NCBI RefSeq assembly: GCF_016406125.1 | Contig: NZ_CP066339.1 | Span: forward strand, 1,426,001-1,490,000 | DNA length: 64,000 nt | Direction: 5' to 3' | Origin: Alicyclobacillus sp. SO9 | Lineage (GTDB): Bacteria > Bacillota > Bacilli > Alicyclobacillales > Alicyclobacillaceae | Part shown: positions 25,482-33,604 of the stretch, piece after piece | How the letters are laid out: every line of letters starts with the position of its first letter | Numbering within the stretch: position 1 is the stretch's first letter | Notes under the pieces: generated by a model | What the model was told of the DNA's origin: nothing | Databases searched by the model: none | Seen by the model: the letters and a program-made list of their open reading frames with translations, nothing else | Translations under genes and position numbers: made by a program

Positions 25482-27059
25482 ATGAAACAGAAGAATGAGC
25501 ATGACGAACGCCGGACTTTTGCGATTATTTCTCACCCTGATGCAGGGAAAACAACACTGACCGAAAAACTGCTGCTGTTTGGCGGAGCCATTCGCGAAGC
25601 CGGAACTGTTAAAGGAAAGAAAGCGCGACGACATGCGACATCCGACTGGATGGAGATTGAGAAACAAAGGGGTATTTCAGTCACCTCGACGGTACTGCAG
25701 TTTAAATATCAGGGACTGAGAGTGAACATCCTCGATACACCCGGACACGAAGATTTTAGCGAAGATACGTATCGAACGTTAACAGCCGCTGACAGTGCGG
25801 TGATGTTGATTGACGCGGCCAAGGGTGTAGAACCGCAAACCATTAAACTGTTTGAGGTTTGTCGCATGAGAGGCATACCCATATTTACGTTTATCAACAA
25901 GCTGGATAGGCAGGGAAAAGAACCCCTCGAACTGCTCGAGGAAATTGAAGCCGTTTTGGGAATTCGCTCATGCCCCATGAACTGGCCGATTGGTATGGGT
26001 GCAAATTTTCAAGGCATTTATAACCGCGATGACTGTCGCTTTGAGCGCTTTACAGAGCGCGGTGTGGACACAACCGACATCGAGGCTTCCGATATTGACA
26101 GTCCTGTTCTGCGGGACGTATTAGGAGAGCAACTGCATGAGCAACTGAAGGAAGAGGTTATGCTGCTCGATATTGCGGGCGATCCGTTCGACGCAGAGTT
26201 GGTAGCACAAGGGCAACTTACACCTGTGTTCTTTGGCAGCGCCATCGCAAACTTCGGTGTTGCCACATTTCTTAACCAATTCATCAGGTTGGCTCCTGCG
26301 CCCGGACCAAGAAAGACCGACAAAGGCCCGGTGGAGCCAGAATCCCCTTCATTCTCTGGCTTTGTTTTTAAAATTCAAGCCAATATGAATCCAGCCCACA
26401 GGGACAGAGTGGCATTTATCCGCATTTGCTCCGGTCAGTTTGAGCGGGGGATGAGTGTGAATCACGTACGGACGGGCAAAAAAATTGCTTTGTCTCAACC
26501 GCAGCAATTTTTCGGGCAGGGACGTGAAATTATCGATGAGGCGTTTCCTGGAGATATCATCGGCATTTTCGATCCCGGTGCCTTCCGCATTGGCGACACC
26601 CTCGCAGAGTCTGGTTCTTTTCAGTTCGAGAAACTGCCTCAGTTTTCTCCGGAACACTTTGCACGGGTCATGGTAAAAAACACACTCAAATACAAGCAAT
26701 TTCATAAAGGGCTTGAGCAAATTGCGGAGGAAGGCGCCATTCAGGTATTTCGTCAATCGAATCGAACAGAAGACTTGCTTTTGGGAGCGGTTGGGCAACT
26801 GCAGTTCCAGGTGTTTGAGTACCGGATGAAGGCAGAGTACGGTGCTGAAGTCCAACTCACCAATTTACCGTACTCGTATGCGCGCTGGATTGAGACTTCA
26901 GAGCCCATAGACCGGCTGAACTACGACAGGTATTCTAACATGCTTGTAAAAGACAACGACGACCGTTCTGTCATGTTGTTTGAAAATGAGTTTTCAATCC
27001 GCAGAACGGCCGACAACAACCCTGGTGTTACTCTGCATACGACTTCTTTCGGAATGTAA
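25482..27059 (+). CDS. prfC: Peptide chain release factor 3
   Basis: Predicted 525-residue translational GTPase that removes RF1/RF2 from ribosomes after termination. G1 is ISHPDAGKTTLTE, followed by RRHATSDWMEIEKQRGISVTS (switch I region), G3 LDTPGHEDF and G4 INKLDR. The length and the C-terminal region (QLQFQVFEYRMKAEYG) are typical of RF3 rather than EF-G or TypA. It is divergent from the Rieske gene across 286 bases that hold only promoter-like sequence. ATG 25482 has a modest SD (GGGAGTGG). Confidence 0.96.
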   Translation: MKQKNEHDERRTFAIISHPDAGKTTLTEKLLLFGGAIREAGTVKGKKARRHATSDWMEIEKQRGISVTSTVLQFKYQGLRVNILDTPGHEDFSEDTYRTLTAADSAVMLIDAAKGVEPQTIKLFEVCRMRGIPIFTFINKLDRQGKEPLELLEEIEAVLGIRSCPMNWPIGMGANFQGIYNRDDCRFERFTERGVDTTDIEASDIDSPVLRDVLGEQLHEQLKEEVMLLDIAGDPFDAELVAQGQLTPVFFGSAIANFGVATFLNQFIRLAPAPGPRKTDKGPVEPESPSFSGFVFKIQANMNPAHRDRVAFIRICSGQFERGMSVNHVRTGKKIALSQPQQFFGQGREIIDEAFPGDIIGIFDPGAFRIGDTLAESGSFQFEKLPQFSPEHFARVMVKNTLKYKQFHKGLEQIAEEGAIQVFRQSNRTEDLLLGAVGQLQFQVFEYRMKAEYGAEVQLTNLPYSYARWIETSEPIDRLNYDRYSNMLVKDNDDRSVMLFENEFSIRRTADNNPGVTLHTTSFGM

Positions 27060-27996
27060 TTATTGTGACTGCAGCGCTGACTGGAGTTGTTGTGCACACT
27101 CTGACAGTGCTGCTTTTGCACCAGGTGAAAAGGCGTGAAAATTTGCAAAGCCGTGAATTAAGCCTTCGTAGTTTTTCGATTCTACCAGCACGCCATGTCG
27201 TTTCAATTCTCTGGCATATTGCTGGCCAACGTCGCGTAACGGATCGAATTCTGCAGTAGCAATAAAAGCAGGAGGCAGTCCAGACAAATCAGGGTAGAGG
27301 ACTGGCGAAAAATAAGGGTGTTTGTTGTCCTCTTGAGACCTAAGGTAGTGTTGTCGGAACCACAACATCACCTCTGCCGTCAAAAAATATCCCTCTGCAT
27401 TTTCCTGCATAGAAGGCGGCTCTTCCAGATAGCCTGTCGACGGATAAAGCAGAAGCTGGAATCGAATTTTTGGGCCGCCCCGTTCCTTTGCGATGATTGA
27501 TGCTTGTAACGGCTGCCAAGTTACCGCCTGCACTGTCTCCGCCGACCGCAATACGGTCACGATGAATCCCTAATTCCTCCGCAAGAGAGGAGATGTTCGC
27601 GAAAGCGTCATAAGCATCCTGAACAGCGGCGGGGAATTTGTGTTCCGGAGCCAATCGATAATCCACCGATAAGACTACGCATCCGGATTTGGCGGCCAGA
27701 AATCGGCAGACAGAATCATGACTGTCCAGATTTCCAACGACCCAACCACCGCCGTGATAGAAAACCAGTGCGGAATAGGGCGGCACTCCAGCCGACTCCG
27801 GAACATACACGCGAACAGTTAAATCCCGCCCTTCTAACGAGAGTGTCCTGTCGTAGACTTCTTTCACCGGAATCGTAGGTTCGGGCAACAACGCTTGCTG
27901 CTCGCGAAACGACTCCGGCGAGATCTCACTCATTGGTACTTTAGGCATAGAGTTGATTTGATTCAAAATCATTGCCATTGCTGGTTCGAGGGGCAT
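27060..27996 (-). pseudogene. Alpha/beta-hydrolase (HSL-family esterase) with a 4-base frameshift
   Basis: Two overlapping frames together make one hormone-sensitive-lipase-type esterase of about 310 residues. The N-terminal part, from ATG 27996 (SD AAAGGAG), carries the oxyanion motif FYHGGGWVVGNLDSHD and the nucleophile [13 protein letters not shown]. The reading then shifts, and the other frame continues [20 protein letters not shown], with the catalytic Asp in TAEFDPLRD and His in [11 protein letters not shown] tandem TGATTGAT at 27494-27501 marks a 4-base duplication; removing one TGAT joins the frames. It is a recent inactivation or a sequencing error. Confidence 0.85.
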
Positions 27997-28173
27997 CAGT
28001 TGGTCTCCTTTCACTTTGAATTCGGTTACATCATGTCGGTGCCCAGCTTGTCTTGCCTTGGCACCCCGCTTTGGCCACTGTGCGCCATGACTCCTCATTA
28101 GGTATGATACAACAGAATGGACCTGAGTTTTTCCCCTGATCGCTTGGCGGACGGTCGCGCAGCATAGGAACCG

Positions 28174-28779
28174 TCAACCGTTCTTGACTGTCAATGAGGG
28201 TGATTTCACAGAGGATACGTTAAAGTGATCCCACATCCCGGAAGTCCCGTAACCGGTCACGCCTGACATGATGGCGTACTTGCCTGGTTTGTTTGCAATG
28301 AAACTAAAAGAGGCGCTTGCACCGCTTGGAATACCTTTGCTTGCATTTTTGATTGCCGCGCCAGAAAACGCAGGCTTCGGCGGAGTCTTTTTCTTCACTG
28401 CTGCAATTGGCGCAATCATCGCACTGTTGTGCAGTTGCCCCTTGTTTACAAATTGAACGTGTACATGCCAGTTTACCGGCACAGTAATCGTCATAAAACC
28501 GTTAGCGTAGCCATTGAAGTTTAATCTTCCGTTCATGGCACCGTTCATTTTCAAAGTAACAGTGTGGGTGGATGAATCTACCGTCATCCACTTCGAAGCG
28601 GGTGAGCCGGTGCTGTGGGACGAGGGTGAACTCTGTGATGTTTTTGTACCAGTTTTGGACGTCGAATTGTGAGACGCACACCCCGTCAGTGCCAGGGAAA
28701 GCAAGGTGACGGTGATACTGATATGAGACCACTGCGGGATCTTCAACGTGCTGTGACCGCTGTTAGATTTATTGAACAA
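28174..28779 (-). CDS. Sulfocyanin-like lipoprotein lacking copper ligands
   Basis: Predicted exported lipoprotein of about 201 residues: an N-terminal hydrophobic segment ends in the lipobox LALTGC, followed by a Ser/Thr-rich linker. The C-terminal cupredoxin-like domain resembles sulfocyanin: LNFNGYANGFMTITVPVNW, LHNSAM, then KPGKYAIMSGVTGYGTSGMW. In copper-binding relatives the last motif has Cys and His where this has Ser and Tyr, so a type-1 copper site is unlikely although His and Met remain. TTG 28779 has GGGGGA 7 bases upstream; a TTG at 28794 is the alternative. Confidence 0.7.
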   Translation of the reverse strand: MFNKSNSGHSTLKIPQWSHISITVTLLSLALTGCASHNSTSKTGTKTSQSSPSSHSTGSPASKWMTVDSSTHTVTLKMNGAMNGRLNFNGYANGFMTITVPVNWHVHVQFVNKGQLHNSAMIAPIAAVKKKTPPKPAFSGAAIKNASKGIPSGASASFSFIANKPGKYAIMSGVTGYGTSGMWDHFNVSSVKSPSLTVKNG

Positions 28780-29062
28780 ATTCCATTCCCCCAATTAAAA
28801 GAACCGGTTTGGCTCTGATGTGGCAATCTGAATTTCGCACTCACTGAAATCCAGTTTCAACTCCTGGTTCAGTCAAACTCGCATTCAATCATACCAGTTT
28901 GATGAAATTATCTCACAGTTTATAAAAAGTTGGCTGAAAAATTAACGACTGTCGTGATGGCTGTCGTGATGGCTGTACATCGTATAAATTTTCCGGTTCG
29001 GCTTCACATTACGTATACATGCTTGTACTGGCTATCATTTGAAGCGAGGGGGGAGCCTCTCT

Positions 29063-29110
29063 ATGTCTAAAGACCTTTTTGAGGAATGGGATGGATGCCA
29101 TGGGAGATAA
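29063..29110 (+). CDS. Possible 15-residue leader peptide
   Basis: ATG 29063 has the best SD of the locus (GAGGGGGGAG, 6-8 bases upstream) and encodes MSKDLFEEWDGCHGR before TAA at 29108. It overlaps the beginning of the GerAB-like gene in another frame, so translation could be coupled. It is short and may be fortuitous. Confidence 0.35.
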   Translation: MSKDLFEEWDGCHGR

Positions 29111-30203
29111 ATTATCCCGTCTGCAAGTTGCCAATTTAACATTTTGGATTGTCATGGGTACCGGCGTGTTGGCTTTACCTGCAACGACGGGATATTTTAC
29201 GGCTCGAAATGGCTGGATTTCCGCGCTTGTCGCGTCTAGCGGAGGATTTGTATCCATCGGAATTGTATTTATTTACAGCAGAGTTTTTCCGGGCGTCGAC
29301 TTGCTTCAAAGCTTTGAGAGTGCTTTTGGACGTTGGTTTGGAGCTTTTGCCGGGCTTTGGTACGTTCTGTGGCTGTTTATCACTATTTCCGGCATTTGGC
29401 GCGAATTGTCCGTTTTTATTGAAGTTACGGCTTACCAGAAGACTCCTCTGATTGTACTGAGCGCCGTTTTAGTCATTCCTATTGTATACATTATTTACCA
29501 AGGGATTCAGACAGTCGGGATGTTCAGTGAATTTCTCACCCCTTTAGCGACTGGTTTTACTTTCTTGTTTGTCGTTTTGACCGTGAGTAATATTGATTGG
29601 AGTCAATTTCGTCCAATTTTGGCAGACGGATGGACCCCCGTCCTCCGCGGCAGCCTTGTCAGTACCACCTTTGCTATGGAACCTCTCATCCTTTTGCAGG
29701 CCGCCAGCAAAGTAGACAAGCCAAATCAGATGGCATCATCAATGTTCGTGGCATACAGCGGGATTCTGGCTCTCTCACTGCTCATCGAAGTCGTGGCTAT
29801 AGGGACTTTGGGAGGAGCTATCCAAAATTTAAATTATCCCATTTTGGAAGTCATTCGAAACGTTTCATTCTTGAAGCACTTTGTTGAACGGATTGACACA
29901 TTTTACGTAATGGCGGTTGTCGCAGTTTTGTTTCTAAAGTTGTCAATGTTCCAGTATGTATTCGCAACATCCATCTCCCAGATATTCCGGTTAACGCATT
30001 ATCGGACAATTGCCTGGATAAGCACCATTATGACTTGGAGCGGCAGTGTAGTTCTGTTTAGGGATTCAAGGGAGTTAGCAGAACTGATTCTTTTTGTCTT
30101 GCCAGCGTACTTTACGCTCACACTGGCAGGATTGCCCCTGTTGTCCATGACAGCAAAACACATCAGAAAAATAATAAGTTCACCGAAATCCACTTCTCAC
30201 TAA
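29091..30203 (+). CDS. GerAB-family spore germination permease-like protein
   Basis: Predicted 370-residue, about ten-helix membrane protein of the GerAB/endospore-germination amino acid permease family (APC superfamily). It shows LSRLQVANLTFWIVMGTGVLALP at the start and the WYVLWLFITISGIWRELS region. In complete receptors the B subunit recognises the germinant together with A and C subunits; no gerA or gerC gene is adjacent, so this is an orphan B-type protein. ATG 29091 has GAGGA close upstream; TTG 29079 is possible. The 28780-29062 interval contains a 12-bp direct repeat (CTGTCGTGATGG twice, near 28950). Confidence 0.85.
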   Translation: MDAMGDKLSRLQVANLTFWIVMGTGVLALPATTGYFTARNGWISALVASSGGFVSIGIVFIYSRVFPGVDLLQSFESAFGRWFGAFAGLWYVLWLFITISGIWRELSVFIEVTAYQKTPLIVLSAVLVIPIVYIIYQGIQTVGMFSEFLTPLATGFTFLFVVLTVSNIDWSQFRPILADGWTPVLRGSLVSTTFAMEPLILLQAASKVDKPNQMASSMFVAYSGILALSLLIEVVAIGTLGGAIQNLNYPILEVIRNVSFLKHFVERIDTFYVMAVVAVLFLKLSMFQYVFATSISQIFRLTHYRTIAWISTIMTWSGSVVLFRDSRELAELILFVLPAYFTLTLAGLPLLSMTAKHIRKIISSPKSTSH

Positions 30204-30285
30204 ATGATTTCAATAAGTTCATTTGTACAGGAGCACACTTGCACAGAAGCTGCACTTGTACAGGAGCTGCAAATTGCAAATTTTA

Positions 30286-30314
30286 CGAAACCGCTTTGAC
30301 TCTTCTGTCGTATA
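30286..30314 (+). promoter_or_regulatory. ECF-sigma-type promoter of the sortase/sigma operon
   Basis: CGAAAC (30286-30291) and CGTATA (30309-30314) are separated by 17 bases, or 16 if GAAACC is taken as the -35. This closely matches the SigW-type consensus TGAAAC-N16-CGTATA. It lies 39 bases before the surface-protein ATG. Because an ECF sigma and anti-sigma gene pair lies downstream in the same operon, it suggests autoregulation. Just upstream, 30222-30270 holds an imperfect 17-18-bp direct repeat (CACTTGCACAGAAGCTG and CACTTGTACAGGAGCTG). Confidence 0.65.
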
Positions 30315-30352
30315 AGTAGACGAGACCTAATTAAGGGGAGGAGAACGGATTC

Positions 30353-30997
30353 ATGAAAAATGTGTTGAGGGCTGTTGTTGCTGGAGGTACAGTCTTGGCT
30401 GCGGGTGGCAGTATCACAGCCTTGGCCGCCTCCGTGCCGGATTTTTCGATGCATGGATTTCCGACCGTGGCAGCGAGTGCGTCAATTCCTGCAAATTCGA
30501 GTTCATCCACGACCCTGAAAGTCAACGGTGCTACTTTCACCATTCCAGCGATGTTTTCAACCGATCCCGTAAAGTTTGAGGTTCTTGAAGGCAAACTTTC
30601 CAATTTTACAAGTAATGCGCCTTCTGGCCAAATGCCGGTTTACGATTTTGCCTTTAAGGTTATGGATACAAAGACAAACATGCTTGTGGGCAAGTTTTCG
30701 AAGCCCGTGAAGTTTAGTTATACAAATTCGCAGCTGAGTTCTAAGAGTATGTACTACAATGTTTCAACGACTGGCACATATTCCAGCAACCCGAAGACAA
30801 TGACCATTACCGGACATACCATGACACACATGATTGCCGGTGACCCAGTGGGGTGGGTCGTTACTTCACCAAGCAGTATGGTATCGAAGAGCACGTCGCC
30901 TGTCACTGGACTTCCCATCAGTACCTGGTTGTACAGCGGCTTGGGGTTGATTGCGGCAGGGGGAATTTTAGTTGCCTTCAGAAAGAAAGTTTCGTAA
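30353..30997 (+). CDS. Secreted, C-terminally anchored surface protein (candidate sortase substrate)
   Basis: Predicted 214-residue exported protein. A signal peptide occupies about residues 1-26 (ends ITALAAS). The middle is a Ser/Thr-rich, probably beta-sandwich domain of unknown family. The C-terminus is a sorting-signal-like tripartite tail: SPVTG, then a hydrophobic helix STWLYSGLGLIAAGGILVAF, then RKKVS. SPVTG could replace LPxTG. The sortase gene overlaps its 3' end by 26 bases, which supports this being the sortase target. SD AAGGGGAGGAG precedes ATG 30353. Confidence 0.75.
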   Translation: MKNVLRAVVAGGTVLAAGGSITALAASVPDFSMHGFPTVAASASIPANSSSSTTLKVNGATFTIPAMFSTDPVKFEVLEGKLSNFTSNAPSGQMPVYDFAFKVMDTKTNMLVGKFSKPVKFSYTNSQLSSKSMYYNVSTTGTYSSNPKTMTITGHTMTHMIAGDPVGWVVTSPSSMVSKSTSPVTGLPISTWLYSGLGLIAAGGILVAFRKKVS

Positions 30998-31652
30998 TCT
31001 TGTGAGAAAAGCTTTGCTTTGGCTTGGCATAGGCATCATCGCAATAGGAGTCGCACAGCTGCTCCGTATCCCTTTGACCTATGCTCGAGTTGCGTATTCA
31101 CAGCGTGTACTGAATCACCAACAGAAGACACTGATTGTGACAACTCCGTCTCCGAAGGTGAAGTCTAACCTTCACGTTGTTGAATACAAACGTAATGCTC
31201 TTTATCCGAGAGCGGCCAAACCTGGAAATCAGCCGCAGACAAGAAGTGACATCGGGAAACTGACAATCCCGAAACTTGGATTGACTGCTCCAATCCGCCA
31301 AGGCACAGCTCTATCCATTCTGGCCTCAACTGCAGGACACTTGTCTACCAGCGTCCTGCCCGGGGAAGTTGGGACGAGCATCATAGCGGCTCATGATGTA
31401 ACCTATTTTCATCACATCGATGCGCTTAAACCTGGCGATGTAATTGAAGTTCAAACCTCCCAAGGGACATTTGAATTTAAGGTGCGGTCCCACCAAATTA
31501 TTCACGTTGGGACCGATGTGGTCAATACGTCGTATCCGTCGTTGGTCTTGGAGACCTGCTACCCCTTAAATGCTCTTCATCTTGTTAATCGGCGCTATAT
31601 CGTAAAAGCTGTTTTGGTGCACTCCAGTCTGTCAAGACAGTCGTTTTCGTGA
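30972..31652 (+). CDS. Class D-like sortase
   Basis: Predicted 226-residue membrane-anchored transpeptidase that attaches surface proteins to the cell wall. One N-terminal helix (about residues 13-32) is followed by an extracellular sortase domain: IGKLTIPKLGLTAPIRQGT, the catalytic His in IIAAHDVTYFHHI, Cys in LVLETCYPLNAL and Arg in VNRRYIV. The pattern TCYP...RRYIVKA fits class D. TTG 30972 has AGGGGGAA upstream and overlaps the surface-protein gene; GTG 31002 is an alternative. It lies in an operon with its probable substrate, an ECF sigma factor and an anti-sigma. Confidence 0.88.
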   Translation: MPSERKFRNLVRKALLWLGIGIIAIGVAQLLRIPLTYARVAYSQRVLNHQQKTLIVTTPSPKVKSNLHVVEYKRNALYPRAAKPGNQPQTRSDIGKLTIPKLGLTAPIRQGTALSILASTAGHLSTSVLPGEVGTSIIAAHDVTYFHHIDALKPGDVIEVQTSQGTFEFKVRSHQIIHVGTDVVNTSYPSLVLETCYPLNALHLVNRRYIVKAVLVHSSLSRQSFS

Positions 31653-31702
31653 ATGCAGACCGAGTTAATCCTTTGTTCTTGCAGCAGCAGGCACCCCTCG
31701 AT

Positions 31703-31738
31703 ACACGCCTTCTCGGTTAATTTGTTGGGAAGGTGTGT
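31703..31738 (+). other. Hairpin between sortase and sigma genes
   Basis: ACACGCCTTC (31703-31712) pairs with GAAGGTGTGT (31729-31738) with one G-T pair. It ends 19 bases before the sigma-factor SD. There is no T tract, so it may attenuate or stabilise the mRNA rather than terminate it. Confidence 0.45.
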
Positions 31739-31771
31739 ATTATCCGGGGGGCGCATGAGGAGTGAGCGGCG

Positions 31772-32341
31772 ATTCAAATACCGGATGATAACCAGTTGTT
31801 TCAACAGGTGAAAGAGGGAAATGCTGCGGCGTTCGAGGTGCTCTACAATCGCTATAGTGCACTCGTGTATTCGTTTGCCCTGAAGGCCTGTGAAAGCAAA
31901 GAACTGGCGGCTGAAATTACACAGGATGTATTTGTTCGCCTGTGGACAACTACAGCCGTTTATCGTCCTGAACTGAGTCAGTTTCCAACGTGGCTGTTAA
32001 CAATTGCAAGAGGGATTTATCGAGACAAGTTAAAGAGTGCTTCCAAATCAGCCAAAGTGGTAACCCTTTACGATACAGCAGAGTGGGAGCACGGAGCGAC
32101 ATCTGCATCCCAACGCACAGTTACAAGGAATTGGTTTCGAGAGGATGTCTACAGTGTCCTTTTGAATATGAACCGGCAAGAGAAGCTCATCATCGAGTTG
32201 GCATACTTCCAGGGGCTGACCTTGTCTGAAATTGCAAACCAGCTGGAACAGCCTTTAGGTACCGTAAAGACCCGGCTGCATCGAGCGTTAAAACGGTTGC
32301 GTAAAAGTATGGTTGAGTGGGAAGGGGGCCTCGAACAGTGA
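31772..32341 (+). CDS. ECF RNA polymerase sigma factor, probably with an ATT start
   Basis: Predicted 190-residue sigma-70 ECF protein. Region 2 is AAFEVLYNRYSALVYSFALKAC with VFVRLWTT; region 4 is MNRQEKLIIELAYFQGLTLSEIA with GTVKTRLHRALKRLRKSM. The family-typical N-terminus IPDDNQLFQQVKEGNAAAFE begins at an in-frame ATT (31772) with AGGAG 9 bases upstream; an in-frame stop precedes it and no ATG, GTG or TTG exists before TTG 31796, which lacks an SD and would truncate region 2. ATT is therefore the likely start, as in infC. Its stop overlaps the anti-sigma GTG. Confidence 0.88.
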   Translation: MQIPDDNQLFQQVKEGNAAAFEVLYNRYSALVYSFALKACESKELAAEITQDVFVRLWTTTAVYRPELSQFPTWLLTIARGIYRDKLKSASKSAKVVTLYDTAEWEHGATSASQRTVTRNWFREDVYSVLLNMNRQEKLIIELAYFQGLTLSEIANQLEQPLGTVKTRLHRALKRLRKSMVEWEGGLEQ

Positions 32342-33486
32342 AGTGGAGAACATGCGACACTATCGATCTCGTTGCCTACCTTCACCACCGTCTGTCCCCA
32401 GACGACGCAGCCGCCGTAGAGCATCACCTCCATACCTGCACCGAGTGTCGGATTGAGTTTGTCAAATTGCGCCAAATCATGTCCGCCATGACGCACAACT
32501 TGCCCATTGTTGAAGCACCACCACAGTTGAAAGACAGGGTGCTTGCGGCTGCGTATGCAACGCGATCGCCCAAACAGCAGGATAGTCACAGAGAAGCCGT
32601 TCAGGATACTGCTGGTGGTACGATTACAGATGATACTGCACATGATGAAGCCAGCAGCAAAAGGGATGAGTCCGTAAGCGATGAAGTTGTGACGGCGAGG
32701 GATGACACAAGCCCCAACTCAAATCCAAACCTTACTTGTAACTCAGGCACTCACACAGATATTGCGGACACCATGCATCAAGGGGTACAGGTGAACAAAG
32801 GCGTTGGTGTACATGGAAGCGCAGAAGACGGAGCTGAAACCCGTACTGAGACCCCCGTTACAGCTCCCATTAAGACTCGCATTGAAACTCGCATTGAAAC
32901 TCGCATTGAACCTCGCATTGAACCTCCCATTGAACCTCCCATTGAACCCCGCATTGGAACCCGCATTGAAACTCCCATTGACATGAGTATGACCCAGCAC
33001 ATAGTGACTGGTCTGCGTCGCTATTCCCGGCTGACGCGGTGGCTTGCCGCTGGATTGATTGTGTTTGTATCTTCTACTGCCGTCCTGACGAATGCATTGG
33101 TAGATGCACGTCAACAACTTCATCAGGTTCGCCGGCAACTGGCCTCATCAGCCAAAATCGTGAGCTTGCACGCAATGCCTTCAGCGAAGAATGCAGCAGG
33201 CAAGGTTGTTTTTGTACAGGAAAACAGCCAACTCAGGCTAATTTTATACGCTGCCAACTTGAAGCCTACGAAAGGAACGCAGGTCTACCATATTTGGTTG
33301 TGGAACCACGGTAAGCGCAGCAGTGCAGGTGTTATGACAGTTGGCCCTGCAGGCACAGGTGAATTTCAGGGCACTCTAAAGAACCGGCAATTGGACGGCA
33401 TTGGTATTACACTCGAGCCCAATCCCAATACGTCGATTCCGGTCGGACCGAAAATTTTGGGCATCAAAAACATTAAACTCACTTAG
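32338..33486 (+). CDS. Membrane anti-sigma factor with zinc-finger and RskA-like C-terminus
   Basis: Predicted 382-residue partner of the preceding sigma factor. The cytoplasmic N-terminus has the anti-sigma zinc-finger pattern HHLHTCTECR (HxxxCxxC). A long low-complexity linker contains about twelve RIET/PIEP-type tetrads (roughly residues 175-215). One membrane helix follows (WLAAGLIVFVSSTAVL) and an extracytoplasmic RskA-type domain (VYHIWLWNHGKRSSAGVM). GTG 32338 overlaps the sigma TGA as GTGA, and AAGGGGG lies 6-9 bases upstream, indicating coupled translation. Regulated proteolysis is the usual release mechanism in this family. Confidence 0.85.
   Translation: MKWRTCDTIDLVAYLHHRLSPDDAAAVEHHLHTCTECRIEFVKLRQIMSAMTHNLPIVEAPPQLKDRVLAAAYATRSPKQQDSHREAVQDTAGGTITDDTAHDEASSKRDESVSDEVVTARDDTSPNSNPNLTCNSGTHTDIADTMHQGVQVNKGVGVHGSAEDGAETRTETPVTAPIKTRIETRIETRIEPRIEPPIEPPIEPRIGTRIETPIDMSMTQHIVTGLRRYSRLTRWLAAGLIVFVSSTAVLTNALVDARQQLHQVRRQLASSAKIVSLHAMPSAKNAAGKVVFVQENSQLRLILYAANLKPTKGTQVYHIWLWNHGKRSSAGVMTVGPAGTGEFQGTLKNRQLDGIGITLEPNPNTSIPVGPKILGIKNIKLT
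32866..32980 (+). repeat. 12-bp in-frame tandem repeat in the anti-sigma gene
   Basis: About nine imperfect copies of a CGCATTGAAACT-type 12-mer encode R/P-I-E-T/P tetrads. The length of the linker between zinc finger and membrane helix could vary by slippage without frameshift. Confidence 0.8.
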
Positions 33487-33524
33487 TGGATGTGGGCTTG
33501 TATTTTTTGGAATATAGTTAGGGA

Positions 33525-33569
33525 TCTGGATAGGAATCTGAATAGAAATCTGAATAGAAATCTGAATAG
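33525..33569 (+). repeat. 12-bp tandem repeat
   Basis: TCTGAATAGAAA occurs nearly four times (33525, 33537, 33549, 33561) between the anti-sigma stop and the terminator. Apart from these and the terminator, the 33487-33892 interval shows no gene. Confidence 0.85.
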
Positions 33570-33572
33570 CTT

Positions 33573-33604
33573 AGAGGTGCGAGGCAGCAAGCCTCACACC
33601 TTTT
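33573..33604 (+). terminator. Terminator of the sortase/sigma operon
   Basis: AGGTGCGAGGC (33575-33585) pairs with GCCTCACACCT (33591-33601) with one mismatch, loop AGCAA, then TTTTG. Confidence 0.82.

Noticed and set aside
25257-25667. Frame upstream of and antisense to prfC
   Set aside because: It crosses the divergent promoter region and the RF3 start with no SD or motif.
32743-33138. Antisense repeat frames in the anti-sigma gene (GSM/NASF runs)
   Set aside because: They are complements of the 12-bp RIET repeat.
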